A DNA stretch of 49,482 bases from Candidatus Methanophagales archaeon (GTDB taxonomy: Archaea; Halobacteriota; Syntropharchaeia; Alkanophagales; Methanospirareceae). The stretch is from contig JAPDIG010000004.1 in NCBI GenBank assembly GCA_025966525.1, forward strand, positions 1 through 49,482. Reading direction: 5' to 3'. Below, in pieces: positions 16,272 through 24,016 of this stretch. Positions within the stretch are counted from its first letter, which is position 1; each line of letters starts with the position of its first letter. The notes beneath the pieces are model-generated. The model did no database searches. It was not told the origin of the DNA and was given only the letters and a program-made list of their open reading frames with translations. The position numbers were made by a program, and so were the translations under genes.

Positions 16272-17318
16272 TCACCTCACCACGTGTACCGAAGTAGCTT
16301 TAAAGGTCGCATAGATCTCATCCCCTTTTCGCAGTCCGAGACTTTCTCGTGATTGTTTCGTAATAAGAGCTACAAGCGAATTATTCATTCTTACACGTGT
16401 TAAAGGACCCATATCGCTCATCTCTTCTATTTTTGCGCTAATAACGTTCCTTGCACTGCTTTCTTCCCTCTTTTCAGACAGAATTATGTCTTCGGGTCTT
16501 ATGAATGCTTTTACCGTTCCAGCATGGTAGTCTGAAACTGCAAATATGTTATAGCCCATATCAACTTCAATCTCTGCAATGCCATTCTTATTATTCCGAA
16601 CGATGCCACTCAATATATTCTCAACACCAACGAAGTCCGCTATCTCCTCGTTTTGCGGTTTGTTGAATATCTCATAGGGAGTTCCTGCCTGCATTATTTG
16701 ACCGCGCATCATCACTGCTATTCTATCTGCTAAAACCATCGCTTCTGTCTGGTCATGCGTTACGTGAACCATTGTAATTCCCAATTCGAGTTTTACCCTC
16801 TTCAGTTCTTCTCTCAGGTAATCTCTCGTTCTGAGGTCTAATGCGGATAAAGGCTCGTCCAGAAGTAATACAGAAGGTTCAATAGCAATTGCTCTCGCAA
16901 TAGCTACCTTTTGCTGTTCCCCACCGCTTAGCGTACCGGGATAGCGATGTGCAAGATGAACTATACTTAGCCAGTCCATTATTTCTTTCATTCTCTTCCT
17001 GTTCGTATCTGAGGATTTCCTCAACTTTAATCCGAATTCTATGTTCTCCTCAACAGTCAAATGTGGGAATAGTGAATAATCCTGATAAATGAAACCAATT
17101 CTCCTTCTCTCTGGCGGTAGATTCGTTACATCATGCCCATCTATCCAAACTTCTCCGCTGTCAGGAAAATAAAAACCGGCGATTGTTTCGAGTAGCAAAG
17201 TCTTTCCCGCACCAGTAGGACCCAGAATAACGAAATATTCGCCTTTTTTCACTTCTAAATTTATATCTTTGAGACAGAAATCTTTCCAATCTTTGTATAC
17301 GCTTTTGATTTTTATCAT
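16272..17318 (-). CDS. wtpC: Tungstate/molybdate ABC transporter ATP-binding protein
   Basis: ATPase that drives oxyanion import. Walker A is GPTGAGKT (33-40), the signature is LSGGEQQ (130-136), Walker B is LLLDEP (151-156), and a switch histidine lies in HVTHDQTEA. The C-terminal third (from about 235) is a TOBE/Mop-like regulatory domain, ending in GLRKGDEIYATFKATSVHVV, as in ModC-type ATPases that sense intracellular molybdate or tungstate. It lies between wtpB and wtpA with gaps of 99 and 75 nt. A decayed relative of it lies at 14886-14969. Confidence 0.93.
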   Translation of the reverse strand: MIKIKSVYKDWKDFCLKDINLEVKKGEYFVILGPTGAGKTLLLETIAGFYFPDSGEVWIDGHDVTNLPPERRRIGFIYQDYSLFPHLTVEENIEFGLKLRKSSDTNRKRMKEIMDWLSIVHLAHRYPGTLSGGEQQKVAIARAIAIEPSVLLLDEPLSALDLRTRDYLREELKRVKLELGITMVHVTHDQTEAMVLADRIAVMMRGQIMQAGTPYEIFNKPQNEEIADFVGVENILSGIVRNNKNGIAEIEVDMGYNIFAVSDYHAGTVKAFIRPEDIILSEKREESSARNVISAKIEEMSDMGPLTRVRMNNSLVALITKQSRESLGLRKGDEIYATFKATSVHVVR

Positions 17319-17417
17319 CTTGTTTACGCTCTATATCAGTAATGCCAATGGCGTTGATTTCTGGTTTTATGACAGCAAATCGTATTATTGAGAAGGGTAA
17401 AAAAAAGTGGTACCTTT

Positions 17418-18233
17418 TTATCCTCTCCTTCTTTTCCCAACTATCCTCAACACTATAAATATAACCAAACAAATCGAAATCAGCAAAACCGCAATCGGTC
17501 TTGATGCCGGTAATCCAAAAGATGTAAACTTCTCATATATTAAAATCGGTGCGGATATCGGATGGTACGCGATGATCAAAACAGCAGAGAACTCGCTTAT
17601 CGCACGCCCCCAGCTCAGAATCGCACCACTAAATATGGAAGGAAAAGCAAGAGGAAAAGTTATTTCTTTGAACGTTCTCCAATGCGACGCACCCAATGAG
17701 CGTGCAACATTTTCTAACCGCGGGTCAACCTCCTTGAAACCCTCTCTTGCTGTGTCTATTAAATATGGAAGGCTCATGAAAAGCATTGCAATTACTATTC
17801 CAGGGTACGCATCTGTAATTGCAATTCCTAACCTTTTTAGTGGTGCTCCAATCACTCCATACCGCATGAAGACGCCATATAAAGCAATCCCGGCAACAAT
17901 GTGTGGAATCATTAAGGGAATGTCCACAATGCCTTCTATAATGCTCTTACCCGGGAAATCCTTCCTCGCGAGGAGATAAGCTAACGGAACGCCGAAAAGG
18001 AAAGCAATTAGTGTGGACACCATAGCCATAGAAATGCTTATCCCTATCGCTTTTAGAACTACGGGGTCCTTTGCAGCATCAATTAACCCGGAGAAGTCTT
18101 CTGTCTGCTTGTAAAACATGTTTCCAAGCGTAATACAGACGAAAGCGATGAGAAAGAGGCCTAAAAAAAGAAAAAGGATAAATAGCTTCTCCCTCTTTAG
18201 TTTTTCCATTTCCCATCTCGAAAGAGACTTCAT
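17418..18233 (-). CDS. wtpB: Tungstate/molybdate ABC transporter permease
   Basis: Integral membrane permease with about six membrane segments (for example LFILFLFLGLFLIAFVCITLG, GISISMAMVSTLIAFLFG, IVIAMLFMSLPYL). The EAA-type cytoplasmic loop that docks the ATPase is VARSLGASHWRTFKEITFP. Length 271 is normal for the CysTW/ModB family. It is the first gene of the wtpBCA block, with an AAGGAG Shine-Dalgarno and a TATA-like element about 60 nt upstream. The order B-C-A differs from the common A-B-C order. Confidence 0.92.
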   Translation of the reverse strand: MKSLSRWEMEKLKREKLFILFLFLGLFLIAFVCITLGNMFYKQTEDFSGLIDAAKDPVVLKAIGISISMAMVSTLIAFLFGVPLAYLLARKDFPGKSIIEGIVDIPLMIPHIVAGIALYGVFMRYGVIGAPLKRLGIAITDAYPGIVIAMLFMSLPYLIDTAREGFKEVDPRLENVARSLGASHWRTFKEITFPLAFPSIFSGAILSWGRAISEFSAVLIIAYHPISAPILIYEKFTSFGLPASRPIAVLLISICLVIFIVLRIVGKRRRG

Positions 18234-18293
18234 CGCTATTTCTCCTTCCTACTTATATCTTTTATTCGCAAAGCACTTAAAGATGGAGGAGAA

Positions 18294-18302
18294 CATATAA
18301 AC
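18294..18302. promoter_or_regulatory. Shared TATA-like element between wtpB and molbindin remnant
   Basis: CATATAAAC on the plus strand reads GTTTATATG on the minus strand. On the minus strand it would give a leader of about 35-40 nt, including a Shine-Dalgarno, for wtpB. On the plus strand it lies about 20 nt before the ATG of the molbindin remnant. It was judged by eye. Confidence 0.35.
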
Positions 18303-18316
18303 CCGAGGAACTAAAA

Positions 18317-18467
18317 ATGCTACTAAGCGCAAGGAACAGGGTTGAAGGTGTTGTAAAAGCATTATTAAAATCTTTAAGCCCATGACCATAACAGCGATGA
18401 TAACAAAGAAGGCGATAAAGTAGAAGCGGTGATAAAAGCGACTGAGGTGCTGGTGTCAAAGGAATAA
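18317..18467 (+). pseudogene. Molbindin (Mop/TOBE domain) remnant
   Basis: From the ATG at 18317 one frame encodes MLLSARNRVEGVVKALLKS, a typical start of a Mop domain, and stops at 18383-18385. A second frame open from 18378 continues with KEGDKVEAVIKATEVLVSKE and stops at 18465-18467, a typical Mop-domain end. The two halves are in different frames, and the middle of the roughly 70-residue domain (the usual GG..ITAVIT part) is missing. It lies divergent from the tungstate/molybdate transporter, where an oxyanion-storage or sensor protein makes sense. The halves are seen; decay by deletion plus frameshift is inferred. Confidence 0.65.
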
Positions 18468-18487
18468 AGAAAAATAATAAAAACAAC

Positions 18488-18497
18488 CTTTTTAAGT
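18488..18497 (+). promoter_or_regulatory. TATA-like box of 5S rRNA
   Basis: CTTTTTAAGT centred about 27 nt before the predicted 5S rRNA 5' end at 18520, the expected archaeal spacing. It is support by position only. Confidence 0.45.
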
Positions 18498-18519
18498 AAG
18501 CAATAGAAATATTGTAAAT

Positions 18520-18646
18520 GGGCATAGCGGCCATAGCGGCGGGGAAACTCCCGGTCTCATTCCGAACCCGGCAGATAAGCCCGTCAGCGTTCCTTACTGT
18601 ACTGAGTTGCGCGAGCACTCGGGAACTAAGGATCGCTGCTATGCCC
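18520..18646 (+). rRNA. rrf: 5S ribosomal RNA
   Basis: The 5' GGGCATAGCGGC and 3' GCTGCTATGCCC ends pair to form helix I. Inside is the conserved loop reading ATTCCGAACCCGG followed by AGATAAGCCC, the signature of 5S rRNA. Length is about 127 nt. It stands alone, with no 16S, 23S or tRNA gene next to it, so it is transcribed separately. The start codon of the following gene is only 17 nt after its 3' end. Confidence 0.95.
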
Positions 18647-18663
18647 ATAAATCATTCATAACT

Positions 18664-19965
18664 ATGCCTTTCTGGGATAAAAAAATTGAAACGCTGCCTC
18701 GCGATGAACTTGAGGAATTGCAGGTTAAGCGGCTGAAGGATACAGTTGCCCGATGCAGAAAATCCCGTTTCTACCGAAAACGTCTGAAGGACGTAGATGA
18801 ATCCCTGTTCACTTCGCCCATGGATGTATCCATCATCCCGTTCACCACAAAGGATGACCTGCGTGCTAATTATGACTTCGGTCTTGTAACCGTACCAAAG
18901 GAAGAAATCGTTCGTATGCATTCCTCTTCAGGCACCACCGGAAAGGCTACCGTCATCTTCCATACAAGGAAGGACATCGAGACCTGGTCTGACCTCGTTG
19001 CCCGATGCATTGTTATGACAGGGGCATGTAAGACGGACGTCTTCCAGAATATAATCAGCTACGGCATGTTTACCGGCGGTCTGGGACTCCATTACGGCGC
19101 TGAGAAGGTTGGTATGCTGATTATCCCTTCGGGTGTCGGCAATACTAAGCGTCAGATACAGTTGATGAAGGATTTCAATACAACGGTCTTCCATGCAACG
19201 CCTTCTTACATACTGTATGTTTCCGAAGTAATGGTTCACGAAGGCTTAGATCCGAAGGAGTTCGATTTGCGTATCGGTTTTGTAGGTGCTGAGCCTCATT
19301 CAGAGCAGACCAGACAGAGGATTGAAGACATATATGATATAAGTGTGTTTAATTCATACGGTATGTCCGAGCTTAACGGTCCGGGAGTAGCGTTTGAGTG
19401 TGAAGAAAAAAGCGGTATGCACCTCTGGGAAGACAGTTATCTTCTCGAAGTCGTGGACCCGAATACCGGAGAAGCGCTTGCCCCAGGCGAAGAAGGAGAG
19501 CTTGTTGTTACTACATTAAGCAGGGAAGCCATGCCCCTCCTCCGGTATCGGACCGGAGATCTTGCCAGAATCATTGATGATGGCGATAAATGCTCTTGTG
19601 GCAGGAGACATGTGCGGATTTCACGTATAAAAGGGCGATGTGATGATATGCTCATTGTTAAAGGTGTCAATCTCTATCCTAGCCAGATAGAGGATGTATT
19701 GATGCGTTTTCCCGAAGTCGCAACGAACTATCAAATCATTCTGGAGCGTGTGAGCAGTCTTGATTCATTGACTGTGAGGGTTGAATTGTATCCTAAAATG
19801 TTTAACGGTGACCTGAGGAAGCTGAAGAAACTTGAAGTTGATATTACTAAAAGTATCCAGGACGAGATTGCAGTAAGACCAAGAATAGAGTTTCTCGAGC
19901 CCGGAAGCTTGCCGAGGAGTGAAGGCAAGGCGGTGCGGGTTGTTGATACGAGGGGAGAGATTTAG
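18664..19965 (+). CDS. Phenylacetate-CoA ligase-like (PaaK family) acyl-CoA synthetase
   Basis: AMP-forming ligase that activates an aryl or short acid to its CoA thioester. It has the P-loop-like SSSGTTGKATV, FNSYGMSELNGPG, LLRYRTGDLA, IKGRCDDMLIVKGVNLYPSQIED and a C-terminal LPRSEGKAVRV with the catalytic lysine. At 433 residues it is a typical PaaK. The frame is open back into the 5S gene (18607), but the ATG at 18664 (MPFWDKKIE) fits family starts. It could supply acyl-CoA to the hydratase/dehydrogenase/thiolase set. Codons look richer in C and G than in neighbours, which may indicate transfer. The substrate is unknown. Confidence 0.9.
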   Translation: MPFWDKKIETLPRDELEELQVKRLKDTVARCRKSRFYRKRLKDVDESLFTSPMDVSIIPFTTKDDLRANYDFGLVTVPKEEIVRMHSSSGTTGKATVIFHTRKDIETWSDLVARCIVMTGACKTDVFQNIISYGMFTGGLGLHYGAEKVGMLIIPSGVGNTKRQIQLMKDFNTTVFHATPSYILYVSEVMVHEGLDPKEFDLRIGFVGAEPHSEQTRQRIEDIYDISVFNSYGMSELNGPGVAFECEEKSGMHLWEDSYLLEVVDPNTGEALAPGEEGELVVTTLSREAMPLLRYRTGDLARIIDDGDKCSCGRRHVRISRIKGRCDDMLIVKGVNLYPSQIEDVLMRFPEVATNYQIILERVSSLDSLTVRVELYPKMFNGDLRKLKKLEVDITKSIQDEIAVRPRIEFLEPGSLPRSEGKAVRVVDTRGEI

Positions 19966-19970
19966 TTTCT

Positions 19971-20465
19971 TTAACCCCACCTTTTATCAATGGCTCTTTT
20001 AAACAGGGTAGCGAAATGATAGAGCCTCTCTTCTATGTCTTTTTCTATTTCTCCTAAGTCTTGTCTTGCTTTCTCCACAACTTCATCGAAAACCTCTGGA
20101 TTACGTATGTCTTTACCCATTCCGTCATAGAAGATCAAAAGAGTTTTTAAATGGATTTCTGGATATTTTCTACGTCCAACATAATATGCTGTATATCTAA
20201 CCACTAAGCAATTAGAAGAAGGGTCGATGTTAATCACTTCTAAATTTTCGTAACCTCGTTTTTGGAGTTGTTTACTTAATTCTTCTTTATATTTCTGCCT
20301 AAAATATCTATCAGTTTTTATTTTTTCTATGATATCCTCTGTTAATTCAGACAGGTCATAATAGAGTTTACATTCTACTTTTACTCCTTTGTAAACTTCC
20401 TTAATTATTATCTCGTCTAATATTTCATTAAGTTGCATTTGCATCTTCCTCATCTGCTTTCCCAT
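19971..20465 (-). CDS. Hypothetical protein
   Basis: I do not recognise this family. It has an N-terminal Met/Gln-rich helix (MGKQMRKMQMQLNEILDEII), a mixed alpha/beta middle with NLEVINIDPSSNCLVVRYTAYYVGRRKYPEIHLKTLLIFYDG patterning split by loops, and a helical acidic/basic C-terminus. No signal peptide or membrane segment is seen. The frame stays open to 20672 across xseB, but that part looks like antisense noise. The start is taken at 20465, just after an AT-rich TATA-like run; ATG 20453 is also possible. It is divergent from xseB and convergent with the CoA ligase. Confidence 0.6.
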   Translation of the reverse strand: MGKQMRKMQMQLNEILDEIIIKEVYKGVKVECKLYYDLSELTEDIIEKIKTDRYFRQKYKEELSKQLQKRGYENLEVINIDPSSNCLVVRYTAYYVGRRKYPEIHLKTLLIFYDGMGKDIRNPEVFDEVVEKARQDLGEIEKDIEERLYHFATLFKRAIDKRWG

Positions 20466-20476
20466 ATATATATTAT
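20464..20476. promoter_or_regulatory. AT-rich divergent promoter region
   Basis: Alternating ATATATATATTATA lies immediately before the hypothetical gene's ATG at 20465 and about 50 nt before xseB. It may act for the minus-strand gene, in which case a start at 20453 would be leaderless. The assignment is uncertain. Confidence 0.25.
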
Positions 20477-20523
20477 ACCTTTTTACATAAGAGTTTTTAC
20501 GAACTAAAAAGGGATGAGGAAGC

Positions 20524-20766
20524 ATGGAAGAAAAAGAAGGAGAAGGAATAACGTTTGAGGAAGCGATGAAAAAGTTGGAGAGCATAGTAGAAACACTGGG
20601 AGAAGGAAATCTTCCCTTAGACGACTCACTGAAGATGTTCGAGGAGGGAATGGAGCTGTGCAAGTTTTGCAATAAGAAGTTAGACGAGGCGGAATATAAA
20701 GTGGAGAAGTTGATGGAGCGCGAAGGAGGGGAGATAAGCGTGGAGAAATTCGAGATGGAGGAGTGA
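20524..20766 (+). CDS. xseB: Exodeoxyribonuclease VII small subunit
   Basis: 80-residue helical protein with the XseB pattern: ITFEEAMKKLESIVETLGEGNLPLDDS in two helices, then LKMFEEGMELCKFCNKKLDEAE. The small subunit binds the large subunit as an elongated helical stalk in exonuclease VII, which degrades single-stranded DNA. The large subunit is at 36440-37774, 16 kb away, so the enzyme appears complete. It is bacterial in origin and unusual in archaea. Length matches bacterial XseB. It stands alone on the plus strand. Confidence 0.85.
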   Translation: MEEKEGEGITFEEAMKKLESIVETLGEGNLPLDDSLKMFEEGMELCKFCNKKLDEAEYKVEKLMEREGGEISVEKFEMEE

Positions 20767-20792
20767 GATTTGTAATTGCAAAAACGCGGTTT

Positions 20793-21680
20793 TTATACAT
20801 ATTCCACTTCACCATTAGAATATATCATTGCAGACGCTTTACGAGCTGCCCAGCACTGGAAATTTATCGCTACGGGCAAACTTGTTATGTGCGTATCTGC
20901 AGTTTCTATATGCAGGTCAAGCGCAGTTGTTTTTCCTCCTAAGCCCATAGGACCTATACCGGTGTTGTTCACCGTGTCGAGTAGTTTCGCCTCAATTCTC
21001 GCTATCCTCGCATCTTTGTGCCTCTTGCCTACGGGTCGAAGCAACGCCGCTTTTGCGAGACTCATCGCCATATCGGCTGAGCCACCTATACCAACACCAA
21101 TGATGGTAGGAGGGCAAGGTTTCCCGGCTGCGCGGAGCACCGCATCGAGAACAAAATCCGTTATCTCTTTTAATGCTTCTTCTTCTGGCTTAGGAGAGAG
21201 CATAGTAAAAGCACTTACGTTCTCTGAGCCACCGCCTTTTGGAAACGCGATTATCTTAAGTCCATCAATATCCACGATTTTATAATTTATATGCGGCATT
21301 CTATCACCTATGTTCGCTTCCCCGCCCTCTCTTGTTATTGCATTCACCACATTTGGACGCAAAGGGATTATTTTCGTTGCTTCTTTCACGCCCTCTCTTA
21401 TGCCGCTTTCGATTTCAGTAAGGTTAAAATTCACGTTTACGCTGCCACTTCCGAGCGTCACGTAAAAAAGTGGGATGCCCGTATCCTGACATAAGGGTCT
21501 TTGCATTTCCTCCGCAAGCTTTACATTTTCGAGCATCGCCTTCAACTGCACCTTTGCTATTTCATTCTCTTCGCACTCGTATGCACGAGCCAGCGCCTCT
21601 TTCACATCGCTCGGGAGTGTGGTTTCAGCCCTTCTTAAAATAGTTATCGTTACTTCCTTAATCAGTTCTTTCGTGATCAT
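20793..21680 (-). CDS. fumA: Class I fumarate hydratase alpha subunit
   Basis: N-terminal subunit of the two-subunit, [4Fe-4S] class I fumarase (TtdA/FumA N-terminal domain). Cysteines for the cluster lie in RPLCQDTG (Cys64 from the ATG used), AAGKPCPPTIIGVGIGG and INFQCWAARK. LDTVNNTGIGPMGLGGKTTAL is also characteristic. It interconverts fumarate and malate in the cytoplasm. The ATG at 21680 (MITKELI) is preferred over the longer frame to 21704. The beta subunit, usually adjacent, is not next to it or elsewhere in this window. L-tartrate dehydratase alpha is the alternative. Confidence 0.88.
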   Translation of the reverse strand: MITKELIKEVTITILRRAETTLPSDVKEALARAYECEENEIAKVQLKAMLENVKLAEEMQRPLCQDTGIPLFYVTLGSGSVNVNFNLTEIESGIREGVKEATKIIPLRPNVVNAITREGGEANIGDRMPHINYKIVDIDGLKIIAFPKGGGSENVSAFTMLSPKPEEEALKEITDFVLDAVLRAAGKPCPPTIIGVGIGGSADMAMSLAKAALLRPVGKRHKDARIARIEAKLLDTVNNTGIGPMGLGGKTTALDLHIETADTHITSLPVAINFQCWAARKASAMIYSNGEVEYV

Positions 21681-21728
21681 TGTGAAGAATATTTGATGAT
21701 ACAACGTATTTCTATTAAGTAAAGGTTT

Positions 21729-22460
21729 ATGGAAATAAGAACAATCCTGGTGGAACCAAAGCTTGAAGAGAACATAGGAGCAGTCGCAAGGGTGCTAAAA
21801 AACTTCGGCTTCTCGGAGCTTTATTTAGTAAAACCACCGGATATAGGAGAAAAAGCGAAGGCTGTTGCTTCTCACGCTTACGATGTGCTAAGGGCATGCG
21901 AAAATGTAGATTCAGTAGAAGAAGCAATTACAAACTCTACCATTGTTGCTGGCACTACTTCCAAGTACGGCATTTCCGCTAACAAACATCTCAGAATGCC
22001 CTTTTTCTCGCCACGGCAATTAAAAGATAAAGTTAAAGGAATCGGAAAGAGTGGCATCTTGTCCATTCTGTTTGGCAGCGAGGATAGAGGGCTGAAGCGC
22101 GAAGAGCTTATGCTTTGTGACATGATTGTATGCATTCCCACGAGTCCCGGCTATCCGGTGATGAACCTCTCACATGCTGTTGCAGTGGTTCTGTACGAAC
22201 TAAGCGGAGTGGATATTGGAACGGCTGCCGAAACGGCAAAATTAGCGCGTGTAGAGGATAAAGAACGTTTGTTCATGCACTTGAAAACGTTTTTGGATGA
22301 GATTGACTATAAGGAGCACAAAAAGGATAAGACCTTGCTTATGCTCCGAAGGATTCTCGGTAGAGCGGAACTTACCGGAAGAGAAGCGCAAACGCTGAGA
22401 GGGATATTGAGGAAGGCGGAATGGAAGATTGGGACAAATAAAGGCAGAAGAATATCTTAG
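21729..22460 (+). CDS. trmJ: TrmJ-like SPOUT tRNA 2'-O-methyltransferase
   Basis: SPOUT-class S-adenosylmethionine methyltransferase. The motifs that form the trefoil knot are ILSILFGSEDRGL (about 112-124) and CIPTSPGYPVMNLSHAVAVVLYEL (138-161). The N-terminus ILVEPKLEENIGAVARVLKNFGF is typical of TrmJ/TrmH. The C-terminal helical region (about 175-243) fits TrmJ, which methylates the ribose at position 32 of the tRNA anticodon loop. Length 243 agrees. It starts 48 nt from the divergent fumarase and is convergent with the small helical gene. The exact target position is by family only. Confidence 0.85.
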   Translation: MEIRTILVEPKLEENIGAVARVLKNFGFSELYLVKPPDIGEKAKAVASHAYDVLRACENVDSVEEAITNSTIVAGTTSKYGISANKHLRMPFFSPRQLKDKVKGIGKSGILSILFGSEDRGLKREELMLCDMIVCIPTSPGYPVMNLSHAVAVVLYELSGVDIGTAAETAKLARVEDKERLFMHLKTFLDEIDYKEHKKDKTLLMLRRILGRAELTGREAQTLRGILRKAEWKIGTNKGRRIS

Positions 22461-22471
22461 TGAAAAAGTTT

Positions 22472-22804
22472 TCACTCCACCTTAACTTTTTCCTTCTTCC
22501 CCTCTTCTTCCTTACCTTCGAGCTCCTCCTTATACTTCTCCAGAAGCCCTATCTCCTTCTCAACCACCTTATTTATCGCTTTTAACGCGCTTATTCTCAC
22601 TTCTATAAGGTCTGATGCGAGCTTCGAAGGTCCAGGAAGATAGTCCTCAAGAGATTCTGCTAAGCCTCCAACTACGTCAACCGCCACCCGTAGAGGAATA
22701 AGAGCAGTTCCAGCAAGAACCTTCACCGCCTTGACCAATTCTTCTTCCTTATCCTCTCTCATTTTCACTCCCAGCTTATCCGCGTCAATAATTCTTTTTC
22801 TTGT
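22472..22804 (-). CDS. Hypothetical helical protein, partner of ArsA-like ATPase
   Basis: About 110 residues, not recognised as a named family. The sequence is mostly amphipathic helix: VKAVKVLAGTALIPLRVAVD, then GGLAESLEDYLPGPSKLASDLIEVR, then a charged Glu/Lys tail. The first codon would be a TTG at 22807-22805 overlapping the ATPase stop, with a later ATG 15 codons in. Its tight coupling to an ArsA-like ATPase suggests it works with it, perhaps as a membrane-associated partner or cargo. No clear transmembrane segment is seen. Confidence 0.6.
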   Translation of the reverse strand, partial: TRKRIIDADKLGVKMREDKEEELVKAVKVLAGTALIPLRVAVDVVGGLAESLEDYLPGPSKLASDLIEVRISALKAINKVVEKEIGLLEKYKEELEGKEEEGKKEKVKVE

Positions 22805-23994
22805 CAATGAATGAAATATATGTGAAGTTCATCATTTAAAAGTTTCGCATGGTCCAACTTCATTATATGTGCGATGGTTGGGAGAGGAATGAAGTTTCTA
22901 ACTTCTCCTATATCCGTTGAAATAACCACTGAAAGGTCCTCTCCCGCTCTTTCCACCTCACACAGCTCTTTATACTTGCTTGCAAAGGGTAAGGGTAGGG
23001 GAACTACCACTTCTAAACCAAGATCCGACTCTGTTACTTTGATTGCCTTACCTACAAAGTAAACCCTGGCAGGGTCTTCATCCCTGAACAATTCATCCCC
23101 AAGCTCGGATAGAAGCTTCAAACCCTTTACTTCAGACTGAAACAGCCGCAGTCTTTTTACCGGCAGCGGATGAAATGCCGCTTCTGCTTCCGCTAAATAT
23201 TTCTCCTGCGCATCTTTCCACCCTTTGAAATAAGAATCGCGGACCTTTTCAGGAATCACCTTGTTCATGATCCCAAGGTCAACGTTTATGTCGTAGAGGT
23301 TTGCAAGTAGGTGCGTTCTTCTCAGGTTCTGTATGCTGAATGCATCGGGATTTGCAATCAACCTCAAACTTGTGACTTCCCGGTTTACTATTATGTTCTT
23401 AAGCCTTCCAAGAATCTCCAATAACTTGATGTCTTCACTTATAACTTCCTTGCTTGGCGTTGGAACGCCGACTATCGGCTCTACTACTTTAGCGATATTC
23501 GCAAGTGGTGCCATCATTTTAATCAGTTTCGCAGCAGTGGAACCGAGGAGAGAGGGTAGGTAGATATTTTTAAGCGCTTCTCCTGATGGCACGGTGTCAA
23601 GCACGATCACATCGTAGTTATTCGATTCGACAAACTCAACCACCTTTAACAGCGATACGAATTCAGTCATGTTTGGCAGTGCGGCTATTTCGTATGCCAG
23701 CACCTCATCCAGTCCTTTTGACTTGAAGAGAGACACAATGTATTCCTGTATAACACCGTATTTCTCTCTGACTTCTCTCAGTGGGTCCACCTGGATAGCC
23801 CACAGCTTATCTCTGTCCTCGATTTTTGTTGGGATATATTGAACCTGCATTTCAAATGCATCGGAAATCGTGTGCGCGGGGTCTGACGAAATAACCAGTG
23901 TCTCGTAGCCCAACTCAGACAGTTTTAAGGCGGTAGCACATGAGATAACCGATTTGCCGGACCCGCCTTTACCCGTGTAGAAGATAATACGCAT
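22804..23994 (-). CDS. ArsA/Get3-family P-loop ATPase
   Basis: Deviant Walker A GKGGSGKS (residues 9-16), switch segment ISSDPAHTISDAF and Walker B-like VIVLDTVPSGE mark the ArsA/Get3/SIMIBI class. Unlike arsenite-pump ArsA it has a single ATPase domain of 396 residues with an extended C-terminal region (EVVVPLPLPFASKYKELC, then VVISTDIGEVRNFIPLP). This is the arrangement in archaeal ArsA-like proteins that may act as targeting ATPases. No arsenic genes are adjacent. It is coupled to a small helical protein downstream. Get3-like membrane-protein targeting and cofactor insertion are both possible. Confidence 0.82.
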   Translation of the reverse strand: MRIIFYTGKGGSGKSVISCATALKLSELGYETLVISSDPAHTISDAFEMQVQYIPTKIEDRDKLWAIQVDPLREVREKYGVIQEYIVSLFKSKGLDEVLAYEIAALPNMTEFVSLLKVVEFVESNNYDVIVLDTVPSGEALKNIYLPSLLGSTAAKLIKMMAPLANIAKVVEPIVGVPTPSKEVISEDIKLLEILGRLKNIIVNREVTSLRLIANPDAFSIQNLRRTHLLANLYDINVDLGIMNKVIPEKVRDSYFKGWKDAQEKYLAEAEAAFHPLPVKRLRLFQSEVKGLKLLSELGDELFRDEDPARVYFVGKAIKVTESDLGLEVVVPLPLPFASKYKELCEVERAGEDLSVVISTDIGEVRNFIPLPTIAHIMKLDHAKLLNDELHIYFIH

Positions 23995-24016
23995 TTTTTT
24001 TTCGCCCTATGCAAGG

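Noticed and set aside
17319-17417. Extra coding sequence between wtpB and wtpC
   Set aside because: The open frame seen there overlaps the wtpC start in another frame and has no recognisable pattern.
20466-20672. N-terminal extension of the hypothetical gene over xseB
   Set aside because: The Ser/Pro-rich text is the antisense of xseB; the conserved-looking part starts at 20465.
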